64,000 bases of DNA, from the NCBI GenBank assembly GCA_015680685.1, contig MNCI01030304.1, positions 429,152 through 493,151 of the forward strand. Direction: 5' to 3'. This DNA comes from Gnetum montanum. Taxonomy: Eukaryota; Streptophyta; Gnetopsida; Gnetales; Gnetaceae. Below, one piece after another: positions 11,451-22,015 of the stretch (the first letter of the stretch is position 1; each line of letters begins with the position of its first letter). The translations under genes were made by a program, and so were the position numbers. Below the pieces are notes generated by a model. It made no database searches and had not been told where the DNA came from. It was given only the letters and a program-made list of their open reading frames with translations.

Positions 11451-13297
11451 TCTCCAATTTCTTTTCTCTTCTTCCTCATGATCATCAATAGAATTTGACA
11501 AGAGGGAATAAAGAAAAGGCCCTATGTAGATGCTACCAAAACATTCAATGATACTTTTCCTATCATCTTTTCACATACAGTCAATCCTAATAATAAGAGA
11601 TACCTACATCACATGTTAAACATAAACAAAGAATTTAAAGGTATAGTGATGTAGGATTTATGAAAAAATTACAATATACATTTGTTTTTGCATCTAAAGT
11701 ATCCTTCCAACTCCATTGATATGCCCACTTCAAGAGGCATGTAAATAAAATGAATATCTAAAACAATGATTTCAATTGGTTAAGTAGAGAATCATGGAAA
11801 AGAATTGAAGATGATATTATTACTACAACAAACTTTTCCAATGAATATGCCCCTAATCTCTACACAACACAATTGGCAAAAGCATTAATTTTTATCAATT
11901 AAACAAATTGATGTGAATTGATCACACTTAAGAATAGTAATAATTTCTCTAGAAAAGGGAGATGAAATACATCTAGTCTAACTAATGTATTTTGGCTTTT
12001 GAGATGTTTTAGTAGCTTGTTGAATTATCCTTGCCTCAGTTGCTACACATCTTGCTTCTACCTAATGTTGAATTGCTACAAACTTGTTCATTAGTTTTCC
12101 ATGTACATGACTTCTCATCCTTTCTACTTTAATCCACCACCATCCTATTTAATAATAGTAATAATTAGAGGTGATTCCGCACCTACCTCTAATGCTTTTC
12201 TTCATCAACCTCAGTCGTAGTAGTTGTAGTTGGAGTTGGAGTTGTAGCAGCAGTAGAGTAGTAAAGCCCTAGTAGCACTACATGTAGACTGTAGGTTTCT
12301 AGAAGGTGTTGGTACCATGTGTATAGTAATGCCCTTCCATGAATGGCATGCTTGCTTTGACGTGCCTTGTCATCTACTTAGTGACATGCATGAATGGATT
12401 AATGAATTTTCCACTATTCCTATATGCTATCAACAAAACCACAGCCAAGGGAATGGGCTTGGTAGAATTAGCAGGGAAACAAGACCCTATTGAGCTTGAC
12501 TCTAGTGTAACTTTATGAAATGACTTAAGAGGTGTAGAATAAGTGGGATCTGCTCATGGTGCAAGTGAAGTACCACAACTTTTAACATTATTTTACATAT
12601 TTCATTGATTGGGAATGGGGCATGACCCTTGCTTTTGGACCCAAGATGTGCCTTGATGTGTCAATTGGTGCAGAAGATAGAGTTAGGTGGGGAGTTTGGC
12701 TAGGGTGACACATTTGTTATAAGGTAACAAATGTGTCCTAAGATAAGCTCAACAAGAATAGAAATCTTGTGTGAAACAAAAGGGTAAAAGCTCATTTGAT
12801 TTTGATTTTCAGTATGAATACAAATTGTGAAAGTGTGGCTTATTGATCCTTTAGATCTTTGGAATTAAAGCTAGAGGTGTTAAAAAAGTTACCACAAGGA
12901 TAACTGGCTTGTGGCAGCCAAGTGTTCATAACAACATTTCTTTTTGATCCTTTAATGTTAGCTCTTCCTATGATTGTGAAGACAAATTCACCAAGTGTTG
13001 GATTGTTCACCTACTAATAGGAAACATGAATTAGGTTTATACTATTGTGAGACAAGTTAGTTTTACCCTACTAATGATGTGCACCATGATAGTAATTCAA
13101 CTTAGTATGAGAGGAACCATTAATTCACACAATCAGTCATTGTGTTTGGTTGAAAAGCTAGTACACAAAGCTACTATGTGTTGGATTATGACTAAATGTA
13201 TTTATGTTAGAATCCATGCTAGAGGTAGTGCTCTTTCCTTGTTGGTTGCTACATGACCCATGATAGGGGTAGTTTTGTTGCTCCCATTGGCATGTGT
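11451..13297. other. No gene recognised
   Basis: AT-rich sequence with no supported gene. It contains a short perfect inverted repeat at 12707-12737, listed separately. The frame at 13047-13256 has no recognisable domain. Confidence 0.4.
12707..12737. repeat. Perfect 13-bp inverted repeat with 5-nt loop
   Basis: GACACATTTGTTA is followed by the loop TAAGG and then its exact reverse complement TAACAAATGTGTC. A perfect arm of this length is unusual in a region where everything else is mutated. It could form a hairpin in RNA or be a target-site or terminal relic. Confidence 0.9.
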
Positions 13298-13630
13298 CAA
13301 TGGTACACCCTTGTCTCGCCTACACGATAGGGCATTAGGGGCCATGCAATTCCATTTTGAGTAGTCAACAAGAAGAATCATTTGTAGATGACTTAAATAC
13401 ATGATGGGGTATTGTAAGTTGTAGAGTGGCCTTATTGCCATGATCCATTAAGATTCAACCCTTTATCATCAAGAGTTGTGATCACCTATTCTCTATCTCC
13501 CTCCTCCTTTTCTTCAAGAGTTTTCTTTCATGCACCTGCTTTCACTTTTGCTTCTCAGTTGCTTGGTTGCATTCCATCCACTAAAACTAGCATCTTACAA
13601 GGGTTTATGAGTATGGGTCATGCTTTAGGA
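13298..13630 (+). repeat. Dispersed repeat, copy 1 (pairs with 37848-38165)
   Basis: About 330 bases align with 37848-38165 in the same orientation, sharing 'acttaaatacatgatggggt', 'gttgccatgatccact'-like and 'ctctatctccctcctcctt' blocks in order. The two copies are about 24.5 kb apart and well diverged. Frames inside have no recognised domain. It is probably a non-coding or leader part of an element. Confidence 0.65.
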
Positions 13631-13807
13631 AAGGTAAACACAAAAAAGAAGATGCACACCATCATGAAAGAAGGTGAAGTAGGCATCACCAAGGAAGACA
13701 TGAATATGAGAGAGACTATAAGGACCAAGATGATCATGATGAGTCATTTCTTACCATGAGAAGCATGATAAACATTGGGGAGGTAGTTTATATCCATATT
13801 AGACATT

Positions 13808-14426
13808 TGTTAGATGGTATTTTATACATCGTTTTGATTTATAAATCATTGTCCTTATGCTAAGTTAGTCAAGTTGTAAAAGTGTATTCATAGGTGGGTT
13901 GAAAAGAAGTATGTGAGAGCTATGTAAGATGGATTTAGAAATAGGATTGAAATTTGAAAAGGTGAATGAATTTTCCACTAAAGGGATTGATCATGTTGAA
14001 AGGTTCTTGATCTACATTTTGTAAGAATATGTTCGAGAAGATGAATGTGTAAGAAATTTTATTGTGTTGTGTTTCTAATTTTAAGTCTTAGTGTATTTCC
14101 ATGTTCAATCATAGTAAAAGAGTAAATAATGTTTTTTGGGAATCTTAAAAGAAAAGGAGTTTCATAAAAGAGAAAAGATTTGTTTTTGTTTTTTCTATTG
14201 GAAATCTTAAAAGTTTTCAAAGGGCAAATCGGTAATACACATAGAACCATCCATTACGAGCTTATTTTTATCTATATAAGTATTTAGTGAATTTTATGTA
14301 TTTGACAAAAGCTTTTTTCTTTTGCTATTTCAGGTTTGTTGATTTTTTAAGAGTTTCCTCCATTTCATATATAAATGATTTAGAAGACCTTGATTTATAA
14401 CAATCCATTAAACACTCATTTTCTTA
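13808..14426 (+). mobile_element. Ty1/copia-type 5' LTR (candidate)
   Basis: The segment ends directly before a primer binding site complementary to initiator Met tRNA. A good TATA box (TATATAAG, 14273-14280) lies about 150 bases before that end, as expected for a short LTR. A plausible 5' terminus, TGTTAGATGG, sits at 13808, typical of copia LTRs, but it is inferred from the word alone. No matching 3' LTR was found in the window. Confidence 0.45.
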
Positions 14427-14446
14427 TGGTATCAAGCAGTGATCTC
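14427..14446 (+). promoter_or_regulatory. Primer binding site, initiator Met tRNA
   Basis: TGGTATCAAGCAGTG matches the usual plant element sequence TGGTATCAGAGC with one base lost. It starts right after the inferred LTR end and one base before a gag start codon, the normal order in copia elements. Confidence 0.6.
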
Positions 14447-14650
14447 ATGTCATCCACCCATTTCACTAAACTCCATGGAGTTATTTTGTCTTGGAAGCAT
14501 AAGGTTCTTTTTTAATTACAACTAATAAAAGAATCCATAAGCTTGATACGTAATAGACTTAAAACAAATCAAGTGGAATAGACAAGGATGTGGCTTCAAG
14601 GGGACTTATCACCTTTTGTACTAGACTACGTTCTTAATGTTTATGGGTAT
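14447..14650 (+). pseudogene. Copia gag N-terminus, decayed
   Basis: An ATG at 14447 opens a frame with K-L-H-G-V-I-L-S-W-K-H-K, which resembles the start of copia gag proteins (K-L-x-G-x-N-Y-x-x-W-K). A stop (TAA) interrupts it after about 24 codons. The gene-like frame continues with M-W-L-Q-G-D-L-S-P-F-V-L-D and then fades. No copia integrase or reverse transcriptase is visible downstream, so the element is truncated here. Confidence 0.45.
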
Positions 14651-15169
14651 TCTCATTGATCTCTCACCATTCCTATTGTCAACCACTAACAAGAAGAATG
14701 TCTTTGCATGGTGTGGTTCCAATGAAGTAAAAGAATTAAAATTAAAATTAAAATAAAAAATAACAAACAACATGGAAATTCAAAGCACATTGCTTAGACA
14801 CAATAATTGGCTATAAGCGCTAATTATGAGGCTAAAAGGACATGTTACCCATGCCTAAAGGCACCCCTCTAGCTAAGGCCCTTCCTAATTTCATGCTTCT
14901 CTTTTTTTCTTTATTTGAAATGGTGGGTGATCTTTGGGGGTGGTCATGAATGGAGAGGGTTTAATGATCTAAATGTGCCAATGTGAAGTCACTAGAAGTG
15001 GATGGACTTGGTTTCAACTAAGGATCGAATAGTATTAGGTCACCTTAACCCACATTCCACAAGGACTTCATGTGACCATGGTGTAAGGCTCCATTCCCAT
15101 TTTCTCTCTCTCTTTCTCCCATCATTTACTTTTTTCATCTACATTTTCTACATTTGATGATAAGCTAGG
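14651..15169. other. No gene recognised
   Basis: A mixed stretch with a pyrimidine-rich block near 15100-15150 just before the LTR-like unit. No frame of note. Confidence 0.4.
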
Positions 15170-16380
15170 TGTTGATGCGTAAATTTTGGACATGCCGCCA
15201 ACACCTATGAAAACTTGTTTTAGGAGACTTTTGCCTAGGGTGCCTCTCGTATGGGTATGGAAACCCGGGAATAGTCTCAGCTGGAAAGGGCTATATGACA
15301 AAAAAATGATAACAATATTTTAAACAAAATATTAAAAACTTAGATTTAATTTTAGAAGGGTTATATTATGCTTTGAAAAGCATAGTAGAATAACTAAAAT
15401 TAAAATTAAACATTTTTGTAGTTTTTTTTGGAAAGTAAACAATACAAAAGTAAACTTGAAATTAAATCAAAAATTTATTTGGTCTTGAACACCATTGTCC
15501 TTTTGCTGATGGCTAATGGCACAGGTGGCAGCAATGGCGTAACAGCAGAAGCTGGATTGGGTGTGCAGTGCAGTAGCAACAAGATCACCAACATAGCGAC
15601 AATGAGATCTGGTGTGCAATGGTGTAGCAACAGCAAGATCGGATGTGCATGTAGCACCAAAATACAATAGAAAAATTAAAATAATGGTAGAGTAATAGCA
15701 AAGGGTCCCCAAGATATGTAATGGTTGGGATTTTCAAAATGAATGATTCCAAGCTTCCTGCCCTTGGAAGAATAGCCGATCGAGAGTAAATTAAATGGCT
15801 GAATCACAGAATGAATTTGGCAGTAGATAGTAGCATATAGTTCTGGATCCGATACCCCACAAGAGCCATGCAACTAAAGACTCCAATTGGAACCCCTGTC
15901 GTTTTCTACAGTGCTCAGAGACTTGCGGCTGTTCTCCAACGTAGAGAGAGACTACTGTGTGTGAGAGACTTGTGGCTCTTGAACAGAAAAAAAATACTCG
16001 TTGTTGAACAGAAAATCCTCTGGTGGTGAACCGAAAATCCCCTAATCGTTGTCAGAGAATAAGCATCGGTGCTGGCTCTTGGCTTCATCCCCTTCTAAAT
16101 AGTGGCCCGGTGAGAGAAAAACCCTAACCCTAAACTGCCAGCCACCTTTGCCATGAATTATTTTTTCCTTTTTCCTCATATTGCTGCAAAAAGAAGAAAA
16201 ACAAAACAGGATAATCATCATGGGTCATAAGTCATGGGTGGATGCTTGATCAACGTTTTAAAATCTATTTTTTTATGGGCCAATGAAGCCCACCAACACA
16301 TGGACAATGGCCATGTGCAAGCTCATGGCGCTCTATTTTTATGTTTTTAATTTTATATTTTTATTTTTTATTTTTTATTT
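15170..16380. mobile_element. LTR-like repeat unit, copy 1
   Basis: About 1.2 kb matches 63100-64000 closely in order and orientation, beginning TGTTGATGCGTAAATTTTGG at 15170. The two copies share 'gggaatagtctcagct', the 'gagagacttg...ctcttgaaca' blocks, 'accctaaccctaaact' and 'catggacaatggccatgtgc'. The left flanks of the copies are unrelated, and at 63100 the unit interrupts a gag sequence, so 15170 is a true element end. On the minus strand there is a TATA-like word (CTATTTAGAAG near 16102-16092) beside a telo-box (16121-16134). Orientation is uncertain, because both strands give TG...CA-compatible ends. Confidence 0.65.
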
Positions 16381-18203
16381 TTATAAAACTTGTTCAAACA
16401 AGGCCCTATGCCTAGCATGAGTGAGGTTGGCCTCAACACTAGGTAGGGCATGGATCTCAATGGGGCGATTGGGATCCCATCTAAGCTTAGGGGCTGAAAC
16501 AACACAAAATAAAAGTATATGAAAAACTATAAGTGACTAAATAACCATGATACAAAAAATGACTAAAATAATACAATCAAAAAAGAAAAAATTGAAAGTG
16601 CAAGATAAACTAAGTACTTACCAACATTGGGGGAAACCTATTATAACCAATCAATTATTCCCCACATGAACTCCCTCTTGTTAGGAGTATCTACCCATGG
16701 CTTCATGTGAAACATGGAGGTTGAGGGGGTGGGTTGAGGCTCAGCAACTAAGGTAAGCATAATAATTAATAAACAACTAAAACCAAGCATAAACTAAAAT
16801 AACAAAAGAACTCAAATGTATGAAACAAGAGGCATATGTACCTAGATCATCATCTTGGATGATGGCAAGGGGTTCACCTAGCCATGAGGGATTGAATATG
16901 GCATTAAATTCATTTAATGGAACATTGGATAACCATTCATCCTCATGATGTTATAGGAGCTCCTCCTCTAGGTGTTTTTGCTCCACCTCCATCATTGCTA
17001 CATTGGCTACTAACTCTTGTTGTTTGCCTACAAGAATAATAAGAGTAAAACATGATGTAACTTAGCATATCTTGACTTAAAATAATTATAGCCTTATAAC
17101 TCAAAACATAACAATGAAAAAAAAAATAAAAAATAAAAAAAATTAAATCATACCTCTAACCACATTGCATGCTTAACCAAGTCTAACCACGAACCTCCTA
17201 TTGGAGGGTTGCTCAATCACTATTACTTCCTCCTCAATCATGGGCATGTTCAGTTTGGATCTAGCTAAACCTTTAGCTTTAGCCTACAATGTCTTGGCCT
17301 GATCAACATTTCCACACTCAACTTGGGGCTCAATCCCCATGTTGTTAGGGGAAGCATAACATATATCACTAAGTCCCTTAGTGGTAATAGACAACAACTC
17401 CCTAACATCATTTGGTTGGTTCTAAGCCTACATAGTGGGATAAACATGTTCAATTCATGTCTTGGAGAGTTGGGATGGATTATAGATTACACATTTTCCA
17501 TTCTTCTTCACCACTAGAAACTCCTTGAACATCCTCAAATATGTTGAAAAAAATGCATAATGCATGTGGCATTTTGTTGTGAGGTTATCAAAAAGTTTAA
17601 GGATCTCATTATGTAGCCCGAAAGTCAAGTGCCCAACCTAGTTAAATTAAGCATCCTCTAAAAGGATCTTCTTCCTGGTTCATCCTTGCTCAATCCCCAT
17701 GATCTTTCCCTATGACTTGAGGAACCCCTAGAAGCAAAGCAAGGAATATGCCTCTCTAGCCTTATCAACCTTGAATTAGTTAGGAGACAACTCCTTGTGA
17801 CCATGATGAGTGTCCAACCAATCTTCCATATCATTCGAGTTCTCCACCTCTTTATCATCTTAGTGACAATCTTTAAGCCTTCACAAGGAATTCCAAAGAG
17901 GTCACTAAAGATGGATTCATTGATGTTCAGGGTGATAGGCACACCATGAACTAGGGTGATGAATTTCTTTACTCCTTTGTTAAAGGAATCAATGATGTTC
18001 ACCATCTCGGGGGTAGGAATAGTGGGGCTAAGGTTCATAAAGAGATCAAGAAAACCTATATCAGTAATGTTTGCTTGAATATTTCTTTGACACCCTACTA
18101 GCCAACCATTACTGCACCAAATCTACCTCATCATACTTGAAAATGAGGGTTTCCTGAAAGCATCCTAAAATGATGAGCATGATGATGGAGAAGGTGCTAG
18201 CCC
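16381..18203 (-). pseudogene. Decayed multi-exon gene of unknown family
   Basis: Four exons can be read on the minus strand: 18203-17154, 17027-16842, 16747-16622 and 16493-16381. They are separated by introns of 126, 94 and 128 bases. Each intron starts GT, ends AG with a T-rich tract, and joins exons in the same frame. A TTGTAG acceptor at 18210-18204 implies at least one more upstream exon. Exon 1 contains L-F-M-N-L-S-P-T-I-P-T-P-E-M and G-V-P-I-T-L-N-I-N-E-S-I-F-S-D-L-F-G-I-P. This layout recalls the 'putative plant transposon protein' domain, an uncertain guess. Exon 4 stays open for about 38 codons to a TAA at 16383-16381. Internal stops, for example TAG at 17286-17284, and one frame change in exon 1 make it a pseudogene. 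It ends beside the LTR-like unit at 15170-16380, so it may be element cargo. Confidence 0.6.
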
Positions 18204-18424
18204 CTACAATTCAACAAGAGGTCAATTAGCTTAGGCATAAGCATGTAAAGCCATAATTATAACAAGGATAACCAAATTCAAAATTAATTAAGACCAATAA
18301 AACCTTCTAGACACTTAAAGCCTAAGTGATCTATAATCATACAACCATGAAAATGGTAACATAAAAGCAAAAACAAAAACAAAAAAATAACTCTTGCCTT
18401 TCTTGCTAGAGGAGGGTTGCATGG

Positions 18425-18535
18425 GGAGCACTCTCCATTCTACAATGCATTACTAGTCCCTCAGGAAAAAATTTATGAGGGTGCACAATAGTTTGGTAGG
18501 GCCTAGCCCAATCAACATATATAGGGGAAGGTATT
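18425..18535 (-). repeat. Inverted repeat, left arm (pairs with 19455-19560)
   Basis: The reverse complement of this arm matches 19455-19560 over roughly 105 bases. The best core is 'gcccaatcaacatatatagg' (and beyond) against its complement near 19466-19488. Both arms carry a 'gagcactct' minisatellite unit at their outer end. The arms lie about 0.9 kb apart, so two copies of one element piece were inserted head to head. Confidence 0.65.
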
Positions 18536-19079
18536 CCTATGCCCCCATTGTGCCTCAAGGGAGAGCACTCTCATGAGCGCAATGCTCAATGGGGATTCAA
18601 ATGTTTTCCATTTGAGCAAAAGTAGTAATATCCATCCCAAGGCTTTGAAAGGGGAAGTTTCTTGATAGATTTTCTTTAGCATAAAAAGTAGCTTCTCAAG
18701 GATTAAAATAACTAAAAGATAAGAAGAAATCAATGTTCTCATGAGATACTCAAATCCAAACTTATTGCTTGTATTCATCTAGTTTTTAAACTATTATATA
18801 TTATTATATGATACTACAAATACGCATAGCTAGGCCACTAGAAGGTCTTCCATGTTCACTTTTTTACTTGTAAGGAAAGGAAAAAAATTTGAAAACCTAG
18901 ACATACAAGATCATTGGAGTTATTCCCATGTCACAATTCATAATCTCAAAAATATAAAATTTACAAGTAGTGCAACTGTGACATGATGCACATAAAAAAA
19001 GAGAAATTGCCAACACTACCTAAAGCATTTTCGAGGAGTGTAACCGTAGAGTGATGCACAACCAATAGGGGGTGATCAA
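18536..19079. other. No gene recognised
   Basis: The spacer of the large inverted repeat. A minus frame at 18778-18512 reads through one minisatellite unit and is not a believable gene. Confidence 0.35.
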
Positions 19080-19995
19080 TTGCATTAGTATAAGGACCTC
19101 CAAGGAGAGCTATCACAAGGTAGTGCAAATACAAGAAAACATCTCATGAACACAAACCAAAGCATCCCCAAGGAGAGCAATCAAAATGCAAAGCACATCC
19201 AAGAAAAATGTCTTTAAGAAGTGCTCTCATGTGCAATGTGAAAAGCCTCTAAAGAGAATGCTCACATGAAACATAGTTTGAGGCCTCCAAATGAGTATGC
19301 ACTCAGCTTCACCTAAAGGTGCATTCATGGAGGCCAAGGATGCACTCAACATTACTTGAAAGTGCTTCCGTGGTAGCCTAGGATGCACTCAGCATCACTT
19401 GAAAGTGTGTCCTTGGACATCTATCCATGGAGATGTTCGTCTACGAGGGAGTTGGCATTCCACCCCCTATATATGTTGATTGGGCTTGGCTTTGCCATAT
19501 CGTCTTGCGTCCTTATAAATTTGGTTTCAAGGGACTAGCACAAGGAGAGCACTCTTGCTTGTGCAACATGAGATGCATCCAAAGAGAGAGCTCTCATGTG
19601 TGCAATGCAAGCGCTCTTGCCTATGCAGTGCAAGGCAACTCCAAGGAGAGCGCTCTCTAATCCAAAGGAACAAGGTGCCTTCAAGAAGAGCGCTCTTGCA
19701 TTTGTAGCACAAAGCCTCTCCTAGGAGAGTGCTCTCACTTCAACATTGTGAAACAACTCCCAAAAGGACGCTCTAGCATCCAAGAAGGGAGGCACTTCAT
19801 AGAAGAATGCTTTTGCATACATGGAGTAAGGCACCTCCAAGGAGAGCGCTCTTGAATATAAGGTGTAAGGTGCCTCTAGGGAGAGTTCTCTCATGTGCAC
19901 AGTGTGAGACACACCTATGGAGAGTGCTCTCGCATGCGTAGGGAAAGGTGCCCCTAGGGAGAATGCTATCGCAAGCACAACACGAGACATCCTCT
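19080..19995 (+). repeat. Minisatellite with GAGAGCGCTCTC core
   Basis: More than a dozen diverged units of about 45 to 60 bases follow the pattern 'ggcacctccaaggagagcgctctc(g/a)catgcacagtg'. The core GAGAGCGCTCTC is a perfect 12-bp palindrome, exact at 19646-19657 and decayed elsewhere. The order of units at 19685-19860 matches 34615-34830 unit by unit, so the array moved as part of a larger element. Open frames crossing it are repeat translations, not genes. The right arm of the inverted repeat lies at 19455-19560. Confidence 0.85.
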
Positions 19996-19999
19996 AGGA

Positions 20000-20370
20000 G
20001 ATGAAGTTATCAAGTTTAGGTTTTACCTCAAATTCATCAGGTTCTTCATCATGGTTTTCGGAGTTGGCCTCTTCACTCAACTCATCCATCTTATCATTTG
20101 AGATAGAATGTGTGTATGAATGTCATTCAATTGGATTTTTTCATAAGGGGAAGAAATGTACTCATTCCCATTCCTATGGATTAACTCAAACTCACATTTG
20201 GACCTAGCTTCTATCTATGGAATGAGTAGGCTAGCTTAGAGTTTGGCACAAATGAAGTTGCAGTACTCTTCATTTATAATGGCAAAATTTGGGCTTTGAT
20301 CCTTCTATCTGGGCAATTGTCTACACTCAATAACATCCTAGTGTGAGGCCATTTTGGTCAAGTTAATCAA
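20000..20370 (-). pseudogene. TE-A family gag N-terminus, decayed copy
   Basis: The minus-strand translation contains S-P-N-F-A-I-I-N-E-E-Y-C-N-F-I-C-A-K-L followed by F-E-L-I-H-R-N-G-N-E-Y-I-S-S-P-Y-E-K-I. It aligns with the gag starts at 21826-21400 (minus) and 46372-46800 (plus). It is cut at its downstream end by the minisatellite at 19995, and a second gag copy begins just upstream, so the two are nested or rearranged insertions. Confidence 0.7.
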
Positions 20371-20459
20371 TAAGATGGTTGAATTACTAAAAGGAATTAA
20401 CTGAGTATTTAATTGGATTTTTAATTAAAAATTCTAACAAGTGGAATTGGCCCATAAAT

Positions 20460-21830
20460 GAGTGGCTTTGACAAGAAAACTAATAAAAAACTACAACTGT
20501 GGATATAGTGTAGGTGACTATAGTAGTGTTACGCACTGCACTAGTAAGTGTGGTGTTGGGATTTAAGTTATACCTAAAGCAGTTAAAAAATTGGGCTATC
20601 GAGTTCTCAAGAGAGGATATGGATCCTCTAGGTAAGGCATGATACCAATCAAGTGCTTTTCCAGTTAAGGACATAGGAAAAGTCCTCACGATAGTATGAG
20701 GCTATAGTTGCAATAGTAAGAACTCAGCTCTGAAAGTTATTAGGTGAGCATTGGGGTTACCTTCTCCATTATATTTGCTACACTGGGAAATAGGAACACT
20801 AGGAAGAAGTGTCAAGGGTGGGACCACAGGATTGATGGGATCATCCTAGTACAAATTCATGACCCTGATACTTTGAGAAGTAGAGGCTTTGAGCCTCTTT
20901 AACTCCTTTGTCAGATCCTGGATCATCTGGAAGGCTTGATCTAGGCCTTGTGGTAGCCTTGTTGGCTATAGGGTTTGCATATATGGTTGTGGAATCTATT
21001 ATGAGGCTTGTGGCCTTACTAGTGGTTGTAATAAGGAAGGGAGTGGTTGCATTATGGTCATAGTTTGTGGGCCAAACAAGAAAAAAGATGTTTGTGTTGG
21101 TACCTGAGGCACAAATGGGATAAAGGGGGTATGTGATCCCTCAATTGCTTGGGGTTCCATAGTGGGTCCCATATGGGTGTTTAGTAGGTTTGTGATGGTG
21201 AACACCATCATCGATGACCGCACAAATCAAGGCTATGTGACAAAAGACATCAATGGGTTGTATGTAGTTGGTTGTGGCATTGACTAGGTCTTATGCACAA
21301 CTATGATTAGTGTGGGACTAGCCATAGTAGGATAAAAGGGGGTAGAAGATGGTAGCACTAGGCCCATAGAGAAAACAAAGGCGTTAGAGGAAGGAGCTAT
21401 GGCCTTGGGGGATGCTTGTTGGAATAACCCTCCTAGGATGTTTTCAAGCTTAGACTCCACCCTAAATTCATTCTCTCTCTTTTGTAGTTCCTCTAAGCTG
21501 TGCTTGTCATCCTCTTCCTCCATCTCAATCAATTGAGTAAGGATGCCTACAAAGATATTGTTGAGAGGTATTTGGTCATACAGGGAAGACATGTACTTTT
21601 TGCCATTACGATGGATGAATTTGAACTCCCTTTTGACTTCTGCTTCTAGACATAGAATCAACATCCCAACCTGCATTTTAGCACAAATGTAGTTATAATG
21701 GTCTTCATTTATGATTGAAAAGTTAGGACTCCTCGCTGAGAAACAAAAGTTGTACGATGCAAAATCAAGTGTCCCTAAGATGTTTTCCACTTTTTCCCCA
21801 TCTCTCACATTGAAAGGGATTGACAATTCC
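20460..21830 (-). pseudogene. TE-A family gag, decayed copy
   Basis: A 180-codon open frame (21826-21284) covers the gag N-terminus with S-P-N-F-S-I-I-N-E-D-H-Y-N-Y-I-C, an acidic L-I-E-M-E-E-E-D-D segment and L-G-G-L-F-Q-Q. It is followed by a Pro/Thr/Gln-rich linker (21223-20999). The capsid-like segment carries G-K-A-L-D-W-Y-H-A-L-P-R-G-S-I (20690-20590), the W-Y landmark of the Retrotrans_gag family. Frames shift between pieces. No zinc finger or protease follows before the next gag copy at 20370. This is the longest uninterrupted frame in the window. Confidence 0.75.
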
Positions 21831-21889
21831 TACGATTGATGGGTTTTCAGGGCAACAACCTCCTCAAAGTGTGCTCTTGTGGCCCTTAG

Positions 21890-22015
21890 CATAACTCTAG
21901 ACAGGGCCTGCATGGCCCCATGCAAAGCTTGTGCAACGCTTAGTAGGGCTAGTGCAGCCCAAGCGAACCTGTGCTACCCTTGCCACGGCCTACATGGTCT
22001 TCACTAAGGCTTGCA
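21890..22015 (-). repeat. Short minisatellite, about 20-22-bp unit
   Basis: About six units resemble 'gccatgcaggccctgcaagg' on the minus strand, directly upstream of the gag at 21826. Similar 'ggcctgtgtagccc' units occur at 29630-30010, upstream of another gag remnant. This suggests a leader repeat carried by this family. Confidence 0.55.

Noticed and set aside
15428-15873. Overlapping 60-80-codon frames on both strands
   Set aside because: They lie inside the LTR-like unit, overlap in three frames and have no domain; the second unit copy does not preserve them.
19721-19990. 89-codon minus-strand open frame
   Set aside because: Translation of the GAGAGCGCTCTC minisatellite; the same kind of frame recurs at 34640-34912 for the same reason.
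19080-19995. Possible CRISPR-like array
   Set aside because: Units diverge throughout with no constant repeat and variable spacer pattern, and the sequence is eukaryotic. It is a minisatellite.
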